Assembly (NCBI GenBank): GCA_947466225.1
Contig: CANIBL010000017.1
Span: 1-46,830, forward strand
Direction: 5' to 3'
DNA: 46,830 bases
From: Deltaproteobacteria bacterium
GTDB lineage: Bacteria; Bdellovibrionota_B; Oligoflexia; Oligoflexales; Bog-1112
Shown here: positions 1-8,147 of the stretch, in pieces
Position numbering within the stretch: position 1 is the first letter of the stretch
How the letters are laid out: the number at the start of each line of letters is the position of its first letter
The notes under the pieces: model-generated
The model's input: the letters and a program-made list of their open reading frames with translations, nothing else
Databases searched by the model: none
What the model was told of the DNA's origin: nothing
Made by a program: the position numbers and the translations under genes

Positions 1-332
1 AAAAGAGATAGTTCGCCCTTTTTCTTGTCTTGCAATTCAACCGTAATCGAAGCATTTCCAAGCAGCAGGGGCAATAATCCGATTTGCACAGAGGCTTTCC
101 CCAACTCAGCTTTTTTCTCTCCCGCTCCTGCAATTTGGATCCCAACTGCTTTCACACCTAAGGGGAATTTTCCAGATAATGTATCAATTTGCAAAGAATA
201 GCCGGTAGCTTGGTAGACGCTTTTTTGAATAAACTCTTTTACGATGACAAATGGGAAAGTTAAATAAAAGAAAAACAAAAAACTCCCGATTCCCAGGAGG
301 AAAAACGCCGTTATTTTATATCTCTTTTTCAT
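1..332 (-). CDS. gspN: Type II secretion protein GspN, partial (C-terminus beyond left edge)
   Basis: The first 110 codons of a minus-strand gene begin with ATG at 332 and run off the left edge. The protein opens with a short basic stretch (MKKRYK) and one hydrophobic segment of about 20 residues, as in a signal anchor. It then enters a beta-rich region with pieces such as GYSLQIDTLSGKFPLGVKA. This arrangement, and its position directly after gspM in a T2SS operon, match GspN, an inner-membrane-anchored periplasmic accessory protein found in a subset of T2SS loci. The start lies 20 nt after the gspM stop. The call rests on context plus the N-terminal pattern; an AsmA-like protein would be the main alternative, and the missing C-terminus prevents a firmer decision. 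Confidence 0.66.
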   Translation of the reverse strand, partial: MKKRYKITAFFLLGIGSFLFFFYLTFPFVIVKEFIQKSVYQATGYSLQIDTLSGKFPLGVKAVGIQIAGAGEKKAELGKASVQIGLLPLLLGNASITVELQDKKKGELSL

Positions 333-352
333 AGAATTCCTTTCTTCTTCCA

Positions 353-1000
353 CTAGGTTCCAGCTGCATATCCACGAATGACCAATTGCGCATCAAAATA
401 CAGCTTATTTCCATACTGGCCTGTGACTTTTATATCCTGTACTTTCAATAGATGATTCGATTTCTCCAGCTCCACAATAAAATTTAGCAATTTCGGTATC
501 GAAACTTTGGGTAGTTTAACCTCTACATTGACCACTTTTACTTTTTTGGTCAATGGATCCGTTTGATCCAACGGGGCATCCCGCTCTGAAACACTCGAAA
601 TTTCCAAATTCAATGTTTTGGATAGCTTTTCAAAGAATGGCTTAAAAGAAAACCCCTTATTTTTGCGATTGATACCCTCCACGAGGCTATCAAATTTTGC
701 TGATATCTCTTGATCTTCCATTTTCAAAGAGCGAAAGGTTGCAATGGCTTGCATACTTTTGTCAAGATCAGTTTGCAGTACATTCACTTGAACAAAATAC
801 AATACGATAGAAAACAAAATAAAAACGACAATGAGACCTGCTCCACCAGCTAAGGCAGTACTTCGTTGAGGTGGCGTTAATTTGTAAAAGCTGTCCACCA
901 ACAAATCAAGATTTTCGTTATGAGCTCCAAGTGTTTTTTCTCGCAACCGGTTGATCAGAGGCGACAGCTTTTCTCGTATCATCGCAAGGATCGACTCCAT
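353..1000 (-). CDS. gspM: Type II secretion inner-membrane protein GspM
   Basis: This 215-residue bitopic protein has about 48 cytoplasmic residues, one transmembrane helix (about 49-70, ending in FILFSIVLYFVQ), a coiled-coil stretch and a small alpha/beta periplasmic domain. That is the usual architecture of GspM/PilO-type assembly-platform proteins. GspM dimerises with GspL and links the cytoplasmic ATPase to the pseudopilus platform. It starts 16 nt after the gspL stop and is followed by gspN, the canonical order. Sequence conservation in GspM is low, so the assignment relies on topology and operon position. No unusual feature is seen. Confidence 0.82.
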   Translation of the reverse strand: MESILAMIREKLSPLINRLREKTLGAHNENLDLLVDSFYKLTPPQRSTALAGGAGLIVVFILFSIVLYFVQVNVLQTDLDKSMQAIATFRSLKMEDQEISAKFDSLVEGINRKNKGFSFKPFFEKLSKTLNLEISSVSERDAPLDQTDPLTKKVKVVNVEVKLPKVSIPKLLNFIVELEKSNHLLKVQDIKVTGQYGNKLYFDAQLVIRGYAAGT

Positions 1001-1016
1001 CTCACTACCTCTTTAT

Positions 1017-2660
1017 CTACTTTTTATATGTAATTTCAATTTGTGCGATTTTAAGTTCGGTACCAGGTTTTGTATCCGACGATTTTTCTTCCACTTGGGT
1101 AAAGCCTTGGATGGCGGATAAAGCATTTTTTAGCTTGGCAATAATTTCATATGAATCTGCTTCCACTCGAAGCTTAATATTGCCTTCGTCTTTTGAAACC
1201 TCGGAATATTTGTACTCTACAATTTCAAACTCAATTTCTTTCGGAAGACCTGTACTCATTTTTTCCAGAACTTGCATCGCAGTACTGTCTTTATTCGAAG
1301 CTAAAAATGTGTTGATGGATTGTTTTTTCGCCTTAATTTGTTCGCGAAACAATCCTTCCGCATCTTTTCTTACCTTATCAAACGGTTGTTTCCCGCCTAG
1401 ATATTTTTTCTTTAACTCAGGAAAAGCCAGGGTAAATTCTTTTTCATATAAGGAACGGACTTTTTCCGTTTGACTGGTATAAAGATAATGTTTGGATATA
1501 TAACTCACGCATAGTAAAAATAATGCGATGCCGATTCCTTTAGAAATCAACGTTACCCATTTCAGGATCGATTCATAATCCTGGACATAGGCAAACTCAC
1601 CTTTTCGCAAATTGATTTGAGAGTGTCTACGAACAGTACTAACAGAGCGCATTCCGATGGAGATACCTTGCAACATATATGGAATTGAACTTTCCAATCG
1701 TGGATCCATACTGAGTGCATTTTTTCCTAATTTGCTTCTTTGGATATCAATTTCAAGGTGATAGGAAAGATGGGTATCAATATTTTGAATTTGACTGGTT
1801 CCGCCAGATAGATAGATCCGCTCAATGGGAGATTTTTCCCAATTTTTGAAGGCATAGAGCGTACGACCCAGTTCTTTTACGATAGCCTGTGTACCCGCAG
1901 TAATGCCCTCGGCCACCTGCCGATGGTCCGAAGATAAGGAGGCGGTTTCTCCCTCTGAAAGCAAAATTCGACTGACTTGATGCTTTAGGCGCTGCGCCTC
2001 ATTATAAGAAACTTGAAGGTCTCGCGCCAAAAAGTCTGTGAGATAGCGTCCACCCAAGTTGATGGAGCGAAACATTTTTAATACTCCATCCTGTACCAGA
2101 CAGATCGAAGTTTTTTCATGCCCCATATCCACAAATCCGTAGATTTTCCCTGATTCCATTTCCAAATATGGGCACAAGTTATAAAAAGACAGGCAGTCCA
2201 CATCTACTGATTTTGGGTCAATGCCCACTCGCTGCAAATGCTGTAAAAAACTTCGAAGAAAGGCTTTTTTCGTTAACACAACCAAAACAAGGGTTTGTCC
2301 ATCAACTTGCCCTAAAATTTGGTGATCGATGATCATTTCATCGATGTTAAATGGGACCACATCTTCAATTTCTGAATAGATAGCACCTTGAATTTTATAC
2401 GGATCGGAAAAGTGAAAGCTTAAAATTCGACTGGAGATATATTGGCCTGGCATCGCTGTGATAATGCGATCTGCCTCGATTTTATTCTCTGTAAAGAGCT
2501 GCTCCAAACACGTTGGAATTACGATGTCGGGGGAAAAACCCTCTATCAAGGGAATTTTGGTTTCGTAAAAATTGGCTATTTCATAGCTTTTAAACGTATT
2601 GACAATTTCCACGGCCTTAATGGAATAGCTACCAATATCGAGGCCGATAATCTTTTGCAT
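1017..2660 (-). CDS. gspL: Type II secretion protein GspL (PilM-like cytoplasmic domain plus PilN-like periplasmic domain)
   Basis: The 547-residue protein begins with an actin-like ATPase fold: phosphate-binding loop GLDIGSYSIKAVE near residues 5-17, a second FVDMGHEKTSICLV near 177, and an adenosine-type motif LSGGTSQIQNID near 284. A single transmembrane helix at about 370-390 leads to a periplasmic region with a coiled coil and a ferredoxin-like domain. GspL recruits the GspE ATPase to the membrane and pairs with GspM. The N-terminal half resembles PilM more than enterobacterial GspL, effectively a PilM-PilN fusion. It lies between gspK and gspM, and its ATG start follows an intergenic stretch of about 109 bp that carries a hairpin. 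Confidence 0.88.
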   Translation of the reverse strand: MQKIIGLDIGSYSIKAVEIVNTFKSYEIANFYETKIPLIEGFSPDIVIPTCLEQLFTENKIEADRIITAMPGQYISSRILSFHFSDPYKIQGAIYSEIEDVVPFNIDEMIIDHQILGQVDGQTLVLVVLTKKAFLRSFLQHLQRVGIDPKSVDVDCLSFYNLCPYLEMESGKIYGFVDMGHEKTSICLVQDGVLKMFRSINLGGRYLTDFLARDLQVSYNEAQRLKHQVSRILLSEGETASLSSDHRQVAEGITAGTQAIVKELGRTLYAFKNWEKSPIERIYLSGGTSQIQNIDTHLSYHLEIDIQRSKLGKNALSMDPRLESSIPYMLQGISIGMRSVSTVRRHSQINLRKGEFAYVQDYESILKWVTLISKGIGIALFLLCVSYISKHYLYTSQTEKVRSLYEKEFTLAFPELKKKYLGGKQPFDKVRKDAEGLFREQIKAKKQSINTFLASNKDSTAMQVLEKMSTGLPKEIEFEIVEYKYSEVSKDEGNIKLRVEADSYEIIAKLKNALSAIQGFTQVEEKSSDTKPGTELKIAQIEITYKK

Positions 2661-2736
2661 ATCGATTCCCTTACCAGAAGAAGAAACACCCTACCAAACT
2701 CTTTTTCTTTCTGTCATATACCCACTCTTCTATTCT

Positions 2737-2761
2737 CCCTCGCAGGAGGCGAGGGTGTCAA
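2737..2761 (-). other. Intra-operon hairpin between gspK and gspL
   Basis: Between the gspK stop and the gspL start, a perfect 7-bp stem (CCCTCGC at 2737-2743, GCGAGGG at 2749-2755) closes a 5-nt loop. It has no following U-run in the direction of transcription, so it is not an ordinary intrinsic terminator. On the minus strand a TTGACA hexamer (2761-2756) abuts the stem, with a poor GAGAAT about 18 nt further. A processing or stability hairpin and a weak internal promoter for gspLMN are both possible. Confidence 0.35.
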
Positions 2762-2769
2762 ATTCTCCC

Positions 2770-4116
2770 CTATAACAACTGCCAGGAGAGAATCTCATAG
2801 GCTCGTTTTACCTCTTGCTTGTCCCGCATAAACTCCTTGTCTTGAGGGGCAATTCTTCTCACAATTGCTACCAAGGTATGGCTTTGATTGCCAGTTTTGG
2901 TTTCCACCACTACTCGCAATACCGTAGTTTTATCTGTCAACCATTGGTCTGGAGTTATGGGTGCTTTTTCTCCAGACTGAGCAGCTTTTGCTTCCTCCTC
3001 TGTATAACAGAAAAGATCTTTGAGTGTAGCGTTGAGATCTCCACTCGTGATGGGGCTTTTGTTATCGTCCAATTCTTTTCGTTTTCTCATATAATTTTCG
3101 TAGCATTCATTCTTTAAAACGGAGGGGAATAAGCAAGACATCAGCTCTTTAGGTGCTGTATTGATATTGATCTTATGAATTTCCTGTACCGCCTCCCCTC
3201 GAAGATAGGGGTATACGGTCAAATAAGGGGCAAAAACTGCATGAATGTCGTCATCCCACCCCTTGATGAGATGGAGCTCCTCTACAGAATCTAAAGGTAA
3301 GGCTTTTACAGAATAAGGGGGAACTTTCTCTTTATATGCATCACTTCGACTATTCAGCCCACTCTCAGGTGAGGGAGCATCATCTGTACTCATGCGAATA
3401 AAATCAAAAATTCGATACGCCAGCTCTTGAGGCTGCAGATTCTTGCTTTCTAAAAATTCTTTTTCTGCTGGGCAGGAAAAAAGAGCGACCAAGCGGTCCA
3501 GGGTAGATTGCCCAATGCGCACATTAATCAAATTACTCAGGTTAATTTTCCCTGCTTCATCGGTAATTTTAATGGAAAATTGGTCCTCGAAGAGTGCCAT
3601 TTGATCTGCTGTTTTTTCTGCTAAAAATCCACCCAAATGAAATGGATCATCGCCTATTTCATCCTTATCTTTCTTCTTTTTGTCTTTCTCTTGCTTGGTG
3701 CCGGCTTTGAGCATGCGTACCATATTAGCCCCCAATGGGGGGAAATCATTTAGCATTTGCCATGTACTTGCAGCAGAGTCAGTGGGTTTCCCCCCTATTG
3801 GCGGAGGTAAACTCGCCTTCTTAAGGTCTACTGCATATCCACCGGTAATCAAAAATAGGGCTAAGTTAAACCCTGATTTTGCTACATACTCCCCTCGGAT
3901 CTGATCTCGAGAGTTCAAAGACAACTCAAGGTTTACACTGGAGGTTACAATGAGGTCAGATACCATGGTGATCATCATGGCAATGGTTGTGAGTGCGATT
4001 AATAAAGAAATACCTTTACTAAACCCTGGTTTATCAGGATTTCCACCTGTAGGAGTTTGCATGGGAAATCCCCATTTCACCCCCATCGCTGCCCAACGTT
4101 TTTTCCATCCGTCCAC
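2770..4116 (-). CDS. gspK: Type II secretion minor pseudopilin GspK
   Basis: This 448-residue protein has a hydrophobic helix at about 35-55 (KGISLLIALTTIAMM) without the usual Glu5 after the processing site. That is the hallmark of GspK, which caps the pseudopilus tip with GspI and GspJ. The later part has the GspK alpha-domain pattern: EAGKINLSNL near 185 and a helix-hairpin-helix-like INTAPKELMSCLFP near 325. The size fits a GspK with insertions. A Lys/Asp-rich insert (KQEKDKKKKDKDE) lies near residue 140. The first start is GTG with AGGCAGGA just upstream; an internal ATG at 4086 would shorten the unusually long leader of about 30 residues. It lies 9 nt after gspJ. Confidence 0.88.
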   Translation of the reverse strand: MDGWKKRWAAMGVKWGFPMQTPTGGNPDKPGFSKGISLLIALTTIAMMITMVSDLIVTSSVNLELSLNSRDQIRGEYVAKSGFNLALFLITGGYAVDLKKASLPPPIGGKPTDSAASTWQMLNDFPPLGANMVRMLKAGTKQEKDKKKKDKDEIGDDPFHLGGFLAEKTADQMALFEDQFSIKITDEAGKINLSNLINVRIGQSTLDRLVALFSCPAEKEFLESKNLQPQELAYRIFDFIRMSTDDAPSPESGLNSRSDAYKEKVPPYSVKALPLDSVEELHLIKGWDDDIHAVFAPYLTVYPYLRGEAVQEIHKININTAPKELMSCLFPSVLKNECYENYMRKRKELDDNKSPITSGDLNATLKDLFCYTEEEAKAAQSGEKAPITPDQWLTDKTTVLRVVVETKTGNQSHTLVAIVRRIAPQDKEFMRDKQEVKRAYEILSWQLL

Positions 4117-4125
4117 GGGTCCTGC

Positions 4126-4875
4126 CTATTGAATGGCTTTCAATTCGAAAGAGCTCATCCGCTGTTTCAACTCGGTAAAAGAAAGAGCGCCTGGGATATA
4201 GACCACCGTACTATATTGCGTCAGCGTTTCTTGAGATTCATCGATGGCAACACCCTCAATGGGCTCCTGATTCCAGGCAACTAATGTAATACGAACCATA
4301 TGTGGTACTCGGTTGTTGGTTTCCCCCCGACTGCTATCCCATGTGTCTTTCCGCCATTTTTCTCCATCCCATAGTTCGATGGACATAGATTTTACATATT
4401 CGGCAAAAAGCTGCATGGTTGGCTTTTCTTTAAAATTCTTTGGTACCCGAGGATATTCCCCCCGAAATAAATGGCTGCGCCCGGGCATTTTTTTTGAGGC
4501 TTGCACCTCGTACACCACGTAGGAAAGGTTGGATTCAAAGGCATTTTGGTTACGCGGACGATGCCCCATATAGGTAAAAGACAAAGTATCAATGGAAGTG
4601 CTTTTTTCTAGACGAAAGAGGGTTCTTTTGTGCACTTGATCGCTTCGACCTGGCATCCGATCATCCAAGACAAATACATGGGTAAGATCTTGATTGAGTT
4701 GCAACATGGCCCGGTTCATGCGACCAGTAACCCGATTTTTTTGGCTTAAGCTGGCTCTCATATCAAAGCTGCCACGCAACATTTGAGAAATGAAAAGCAC
4801 CATCCCGGCTAAGATGGCGATGGTAATCATCACCTCGATGAGGGTAAAACCTAATTGTTTACGGGATACTTCCAT
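4126..4875 (-). CDS. gspJ: Type II secretion minor pseudopilin GspJ
   Basis: A 249-residue prepilin-like protein with a short leader followed by GFTLIEVMITIAILAGMVLF, the prepilin peptidase site (G|FTLIE) and N-terminal helix of a pseudopilin. The length of about 250 residues and the position between gspI and gspK fit GspJ, which forms the pseudopilus tip complex with GspI and GspK. The C-terminal half carries beta-strand patterns such as VPHMVRITLVAWNQ, typical of GspJ. The ATG start is 3 nt downstream of the gspI stop, so translation is probably coupled. Confidence 0.86.
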   Translation of the reverse strand: MEVSRKQLGFTLIEVMITIAILAGMVLFISQMLRGSFDMRASLSQKNRVTGRMNRAMLQLNQDLTHVFVLDDRMPGRSDQVHKRTLFRLEKSTSIDTLSFTYMGHRPRNQNAFESNLSYVVYEVQASKKMPGRSHLFRGEYPRVPKNFKEKPTMQLFAEYVKSMSIELWDGEKWRKDTWDSSRGETNNRVPHMVRITLVAWNQEPIEGVAIDESQETLTQYSTVVYIPGALSFTELKQRMSSFELKAIQ

Positions 4876-4878
4876 CTC

Positions 4879-5556
4879 TTACTCCCCTCCATCGGGAATC
4901 GGAGGCACAGGCGGAGGAGGAAGTTCATCGACAGGCTTAGTTGGATCCACAGGAGGGGGGGGGCCGTCTTTTTTATCTTTATCCTTCGTGTCCTCAACCA
5001 CGGGGGGTAATGCTTCAATGTAGGCGTCTAAAGTTTGCTGGGAAGTAAGCAAATAGGCAAGGTTGACACTAGTTTTTTTACTACCCTCTGGCCAAGAAAC
5101 GATGACTTCTGCTGTCTTAAAAATTTCTTTGCCCAAGACCTGTTCTACTTGGTCTTTAATGAGCGAGCTTGCACTGTCGCCGCCCTCAATGGATTTTGCC
5201 ATGGAGCCAGCCAGCATCTCCACAACAGGAAGCTTAAAGTCTTCAATTTTTACGGAATAAGTAAAATCACAATCAAACTGCGGATCTTTGGGGCAAAAGG
5301 AGTCCGGAATCTTTTTTTCCTCAGAACCCAGTTCAGCGCGAATGCCTTTTAGCTCATAGAATTTCCACTTATACTCGATTTCTGACATCACAGCTTTTGC
5401 CAACCAAGTGGCCTGGGTCATCTTGCGATAGAGGATCGAAAAATTAACAAATTTTGCCTGCACAAAGCTAACTTCAAGCAAGACAGAGGCCAGTAAACCA
5501 ACTGCCAAAACCGTCTCGATCAACGTAAAGCTTTTCTCGCTCGGTTTTATTCGCAC
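4879..5556 (-). CDS. gspI: Type II secretion minor pseudopilin GspI with a proline-rich tail
   Basis: A pseudopilin with processing motif KSFTLIETVLAVGLLASV, placed between gspH and gspJ as expected for GspI. I chose the GTG at 5556 because it overlaps the gspH stop by one base (TAGTG) and gives a nine-residue leader (MRIKPSEKS). A TTG at 5568 is also open. With about 225 residues it is nearly twice the usual GspI length. The excess includes an acidic/proline-rich C-terminus (VDELPPPPVPPIPDGGE) after a KDKDKKDG linker, so the C-terminus may be a flexible extension. Classic Glu5 is present. The call depends on the pseudopilin helix plus gene order. Confidence 0.8.
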   Translation of the reverse strand: MRIKPSEKSFTLIETVLAVGLLASVLLEVSFVQAKFVNFSILYRKMTQATWLAKAVMSEIEYKWKFYELKGIRAELGSEEKKIPDSFCPKDPQFDCDFTYSVKIEDFKLPVVEMLAGSMAKSIEGGDSASSLIKDQVEQVLGKEIFKTAEVIVSWPEGSKKTSVNLAYLLTSQQTLDAYIEALPPVVEDTKDKDKKDGPPPPVDPTKPVDELPPPPVPPIPDGGE

Positions 5557-6326
5557 TACGGCCCCCAAACCGATTCGTCTTCTGAGTGAACATCTACTTC
5601 TGTAAGTCCAGACCGAATATCCAATTCCCCCTTATAAGGGCGTGTCAAAATCGTATACGGTGCTTGCTCCATATCGAAGGCAAATTCCCCCACGCGGTAA
5701 TAGATATAAAACACTGCTCGCTCGATATATCCTGGAAAAACATAGACATATGCGATTGCATCTTTCCCGTCATCTTCAATGGAAATTTTCCGCTCGTGAT
5801 GTTCGGCTTGCATAGACCGAATTCCGATCTGTTCCCCCAATAAGCGCTCGCCCCACTCCATTCCTTTTAACCGGCTCCATCCTGGCCCTTTGAGCCGAGC
5901 CTTTGCTTCTAATACCGGGGAGGAGGGTTCAATTTCTTCATCGGAGGTAAGATCCTTCACAGGATGCCCGACAAGGTCACGATACTTTTCAAACTCAGTT
6001 TCAAAGCGGTCTCGGCGCTCCTCCTCCATAGAGGGAGAATCGGTACCGTTCACAGGGGCTGATAACTTTACATCGGCCTCATCACAAATCTCTACCCAGT
6101 ATTCACCGGTAAAAAGATTAAATACCATCCGATGTGGCATATTGGTCAAAATGGCAAGATCGAATACGGAGCGAACATCTTCCCCTAGGCGACCCAGGGC
6201 ATTGCTCACCTGGGTGCCGGTACGCATCGTCAAGCTGGGTAACGCAACGGCATACACAAACCCAATTAGGGCTAGCACAATGAGAATTTCCAGGAGGGTA
6301 AAAGCCCGCATGGATTTTCGCGTCAT
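5556..6326 (-). CDS. gspH: Type II secretion minor pseudopilin GspH
   Basis: A 256-residue prepilin-like protein whose leader (MTRKSMR) precedes AFTLLEILIVLALIGFVYAV, with the conserved Glu5 of pseudopilins but Ala rather than Gly before the cleavage site. It follows gspG and precedes gspI, so GspH is the best match. The globular part contains a GspH-like strand pair around NMPHRMVFNLFTGEYWVEI. An acidic insert (EEERRDRFETEFEKYRDL) makes it longer than the common 150-190 residues. The stop codon overlaps the gspI GTG by one base. Confidence 0.82.
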   Translation of the reverse strand: MTRKSMRAFTLLEILIVLALIGFVYAVALPSLTMRTGTQVSNALGRLGEDVRSVFDLAILTNMPHRMVFNLFTGEYWVEICDEADVKLSAPVNGTDSPSMEEERRDRFETEFEKYRDLVGHPVKDLTSDEEIEPSSPVLEAKARLKGPGWSRLKGMEWGERLLGEQIGIRSMQAEHHERKISIEDDGKDAIAYVYVFPGYIERAVFYIYYRVGEFAFDMEQAPYTILTRPYKGELDIRSGLTEVDVHSEDESVWGP

Positions 6327-6372
6327 ACGTCACATCCCCTCACAGCGCACCAAAAAATTCTCGTTGACGCCT

Positions 6373-6867
6373 CTAGTCACCAGCTGGCTTTGCAGCCGCT
6401 CCATGCTCTCCGCCTTCCGGACGCTCTGGATAATAGATATCATCATCTGTACCAATTGTTTGATCTTTACCTGCACAAATGATCTCAAAGGTACGCCCAT
6501 CAGAGGTGTAGTCATACGGGGTGGTCCATGGATCTTTCAACTGTTTTTCTTCCATATATGGACCACGCCACGCTTTTTCTCCTGGATTGGAAACCAATGC
6601 GGCAAGGCCTTGCTCAGTAGTTGGATAGTGGTTCACTTGCACTTTATACAGTTGCAGTCCTTGTGCGATGTTTGCCATCCCAATCTTGGCTTGCCCTTCT
6701 TTAGCCGTATCTGCCTGTTGGGTCAAATTTCGTACGATGATGGTCATCAAGGTACCCAATAGGGCCACCACAATGATGATTTCGATGAGGGTAAGCCCTT
6801 TTTGCAGAGCGTTTTTTCCCGGCTGGGCAGGAAAAAAACCTGTCGGCATCCATTTCTTCAGATTCAT
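6373..6867 (-). CDS. gspG: Type II secretion major pseudopilin GspG
   Basis: The 164-residue major pseudopilin has the processing site and helix GLTLIEIIIVVALLGTLM, then GspG family landmarks: HYPTTEQGLAALV, WRGPYMEEKQLKDPW and the calcium-loop region GTDDDIYYPE. GspG polymerises into the pseudopilus that drives substrates through the secretin. The chosen ATG at 6867 has AAGGAG seven bases upstream; a TTG at 6888 is open but has no Shine-Dalgarno sequence. A hydrophilic tail (PEGGEHGAAAKPAGD) extends beyond the conserved end. It is located between gspF and gspH. Confidence 0.95.
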   Translation of the reverse strand: MNLKKWMPTGFFPAQPGKNALQKGLTLIEIIIVVALLGTLMTIIVRNLTQQADTAKEGQAKIGMANIAQGLQLYKVQVNHYPTTEQGLAALVSNPGEKAWRGPYMEEKQLKDPWTTPYDYTSDGRTFEIICAGKDQTIGTDDDIYYPERPEGGEHGAAAKPAGD

Positions 6868-6889
6868 GCGTTTCTCCTTTTTCAACAAA

Positions 6890-8122
6890 TTAGCGCATTT
6901 GACTCATGATACTTAACATGGGAACTAACATAGCAAAAACAATGAGTACTACAATACCCCCCATGAGAATAATCATCAAGGGTTCGATCAGAGAGGTCAT
7001 AGCGTCAATCTTTCTGGATACTTCCGCATCATAGGCTTCCGCTACATGCTTTAACATGGTCTCCAGCTCCCCCGTTTTTTCGCCTGTTCGAATCATATGT
7101 GTTACCAACGGGGGGAATTGCCTACTTTTTTCTAAGGTGAGTCCCAAGCTGTCGCCCTCTTGGACAGAGACCTTGGCTTCTTCAATGGCTTGAGAAATCA
7201 ATACATTTCCCACCACATTTTTGGTTATTTCCAAGGCTGCAATAATGGGAACCCCAGATCCTAAAAGAGTAGAAAGGGTTTTGGTAAATTTTGATACGTT
7301 GACCCGCATTACCACAGGGCCAAACAAGGGAATTCGTAGTGAATAATAATCCACAATTCTTCGCCCACGAGGGGTGGAATACCAGGCTTTAAGGAGAAAA
7401 GCGACGCCGAAACCTGCAGCAACCAGTACATACCATCGATTTTGCAAAAAATTCGAAATGGAAATCAAGGTTAATGTGTACCAGGGCAACGTCAGTTTCA
7501 TGCTATCAAATACTTTTTGCAACTTCGGTACAACACTCACAAATAGATAGGCAATAATCCCCATGGAGGCGACAATCATCAAAGCTGGGTACGACATGGC
7601 GCTGACGACTTTTCCTTGCACTTCAACTTGATACTCTTGAAAGTCTGCCAGTCGCTCCAGCACAAGACCTAAGCTACCAGAGGATTCCCCAGCTCTGATC
7701 ATATTTACATAGAGACGATTGAAGATACGGGGATAGGGCGTCATGGCCTCCCCAAGAGACTTTCCCTCTGATACCGCATCTTTAATCGCAGATAAGGTAT
7801 TGCTTAATACCACATTGTCCACTTGTTGGGTGAGTGCCAAGAGGCATTCATCCAAGGGAACATGGGCATTTTGTAAGGTGGCGAATTGGCGTGTCATAAT
7901 TGCCAACTCAGTCAAATCTACCTTACCTTTGAATGAAAGAAAAGGGGCAGCCGCTTTCTGATTCTTGGTACTAGCCACCACCTCTTCTTTGATCTCAGAA
8001 GCGATGATTTTGTCTTTGGTCTTTAACTTTTGCCGAGCACCACGAGAAGAATCCGCTTCGATCTTGCCTTTTCGACTTTCTCCCGTGGCGGCATCATAAC
8101 CTTTATAGATAAAAATGGGCAT
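6890..8122 (-). CDS. gspF: Type II secretion inner-membrane platform protein GspF
   Basis: A 410-residue polytopic protein starting MPIFIYKGYDAATGESRKG, the standard GspF/PilC opening. Two repeated GspF domains follow: the first carries LAIMTRQFATLQNAHVPL near 71 and a membrane region near 180-205. The second carries VNVSKFTKTLSTLLGSGVPI near 270 and a terminal helix IEPLMIILMGGIVVLIVFAM. GspF sits at the centre of the inner-membrane assembly platform and contacts GspE and GspL. It begins about 25 nt after gspE and ends just before gspG. Confidence 0.95.
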   Translation of the reverse strand: MPIFIYKGYDAATGESRKGKIEADSSRGARQKLKTKDKIIASEIKEEVVASTKNQKAAAPFLSFKGKVDLTELAIMTRQFATLQNAHVPLDECLLALTQQVDNVVLSNTLSAIKDAVSEGKSLGEAMTPYPRIFNRLYVNMIRAGESSGSLGLVLERLADFQEYQVEVQGKVVSAMSYPALMIVASMGIIAYLFVSVVPKLQKVFDSMKLTLPWYTLTLISISNFLQNRWYVLVAAGFGVAFLLKAWYSTPRGRRIVDYYSLRIPLFGPVVMRVNVSKFTKTLSTLLGSGVPIIAALEITKNVVGNVLISQAIEEAKVSVQEGDSLGLTLEKSRQFPPLVTHMIRTGEKTGELETMLKHVAEAYDAEVSRKIDAMTSLIEPLMIILMGGIVVLIVFAMLVPMLSIMSQMR

Positions 8123-8147
8123 ATACTAGCGCCTCTTCACGAGAAAA

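Noticed and set aside
3249..3262. TCGTCATCCCACCCC resembling the end of family A elements inside gspK
   Set aside because: It is explained by coding for GWDDDI, with no matching second arm, so the similarity is coincidental.
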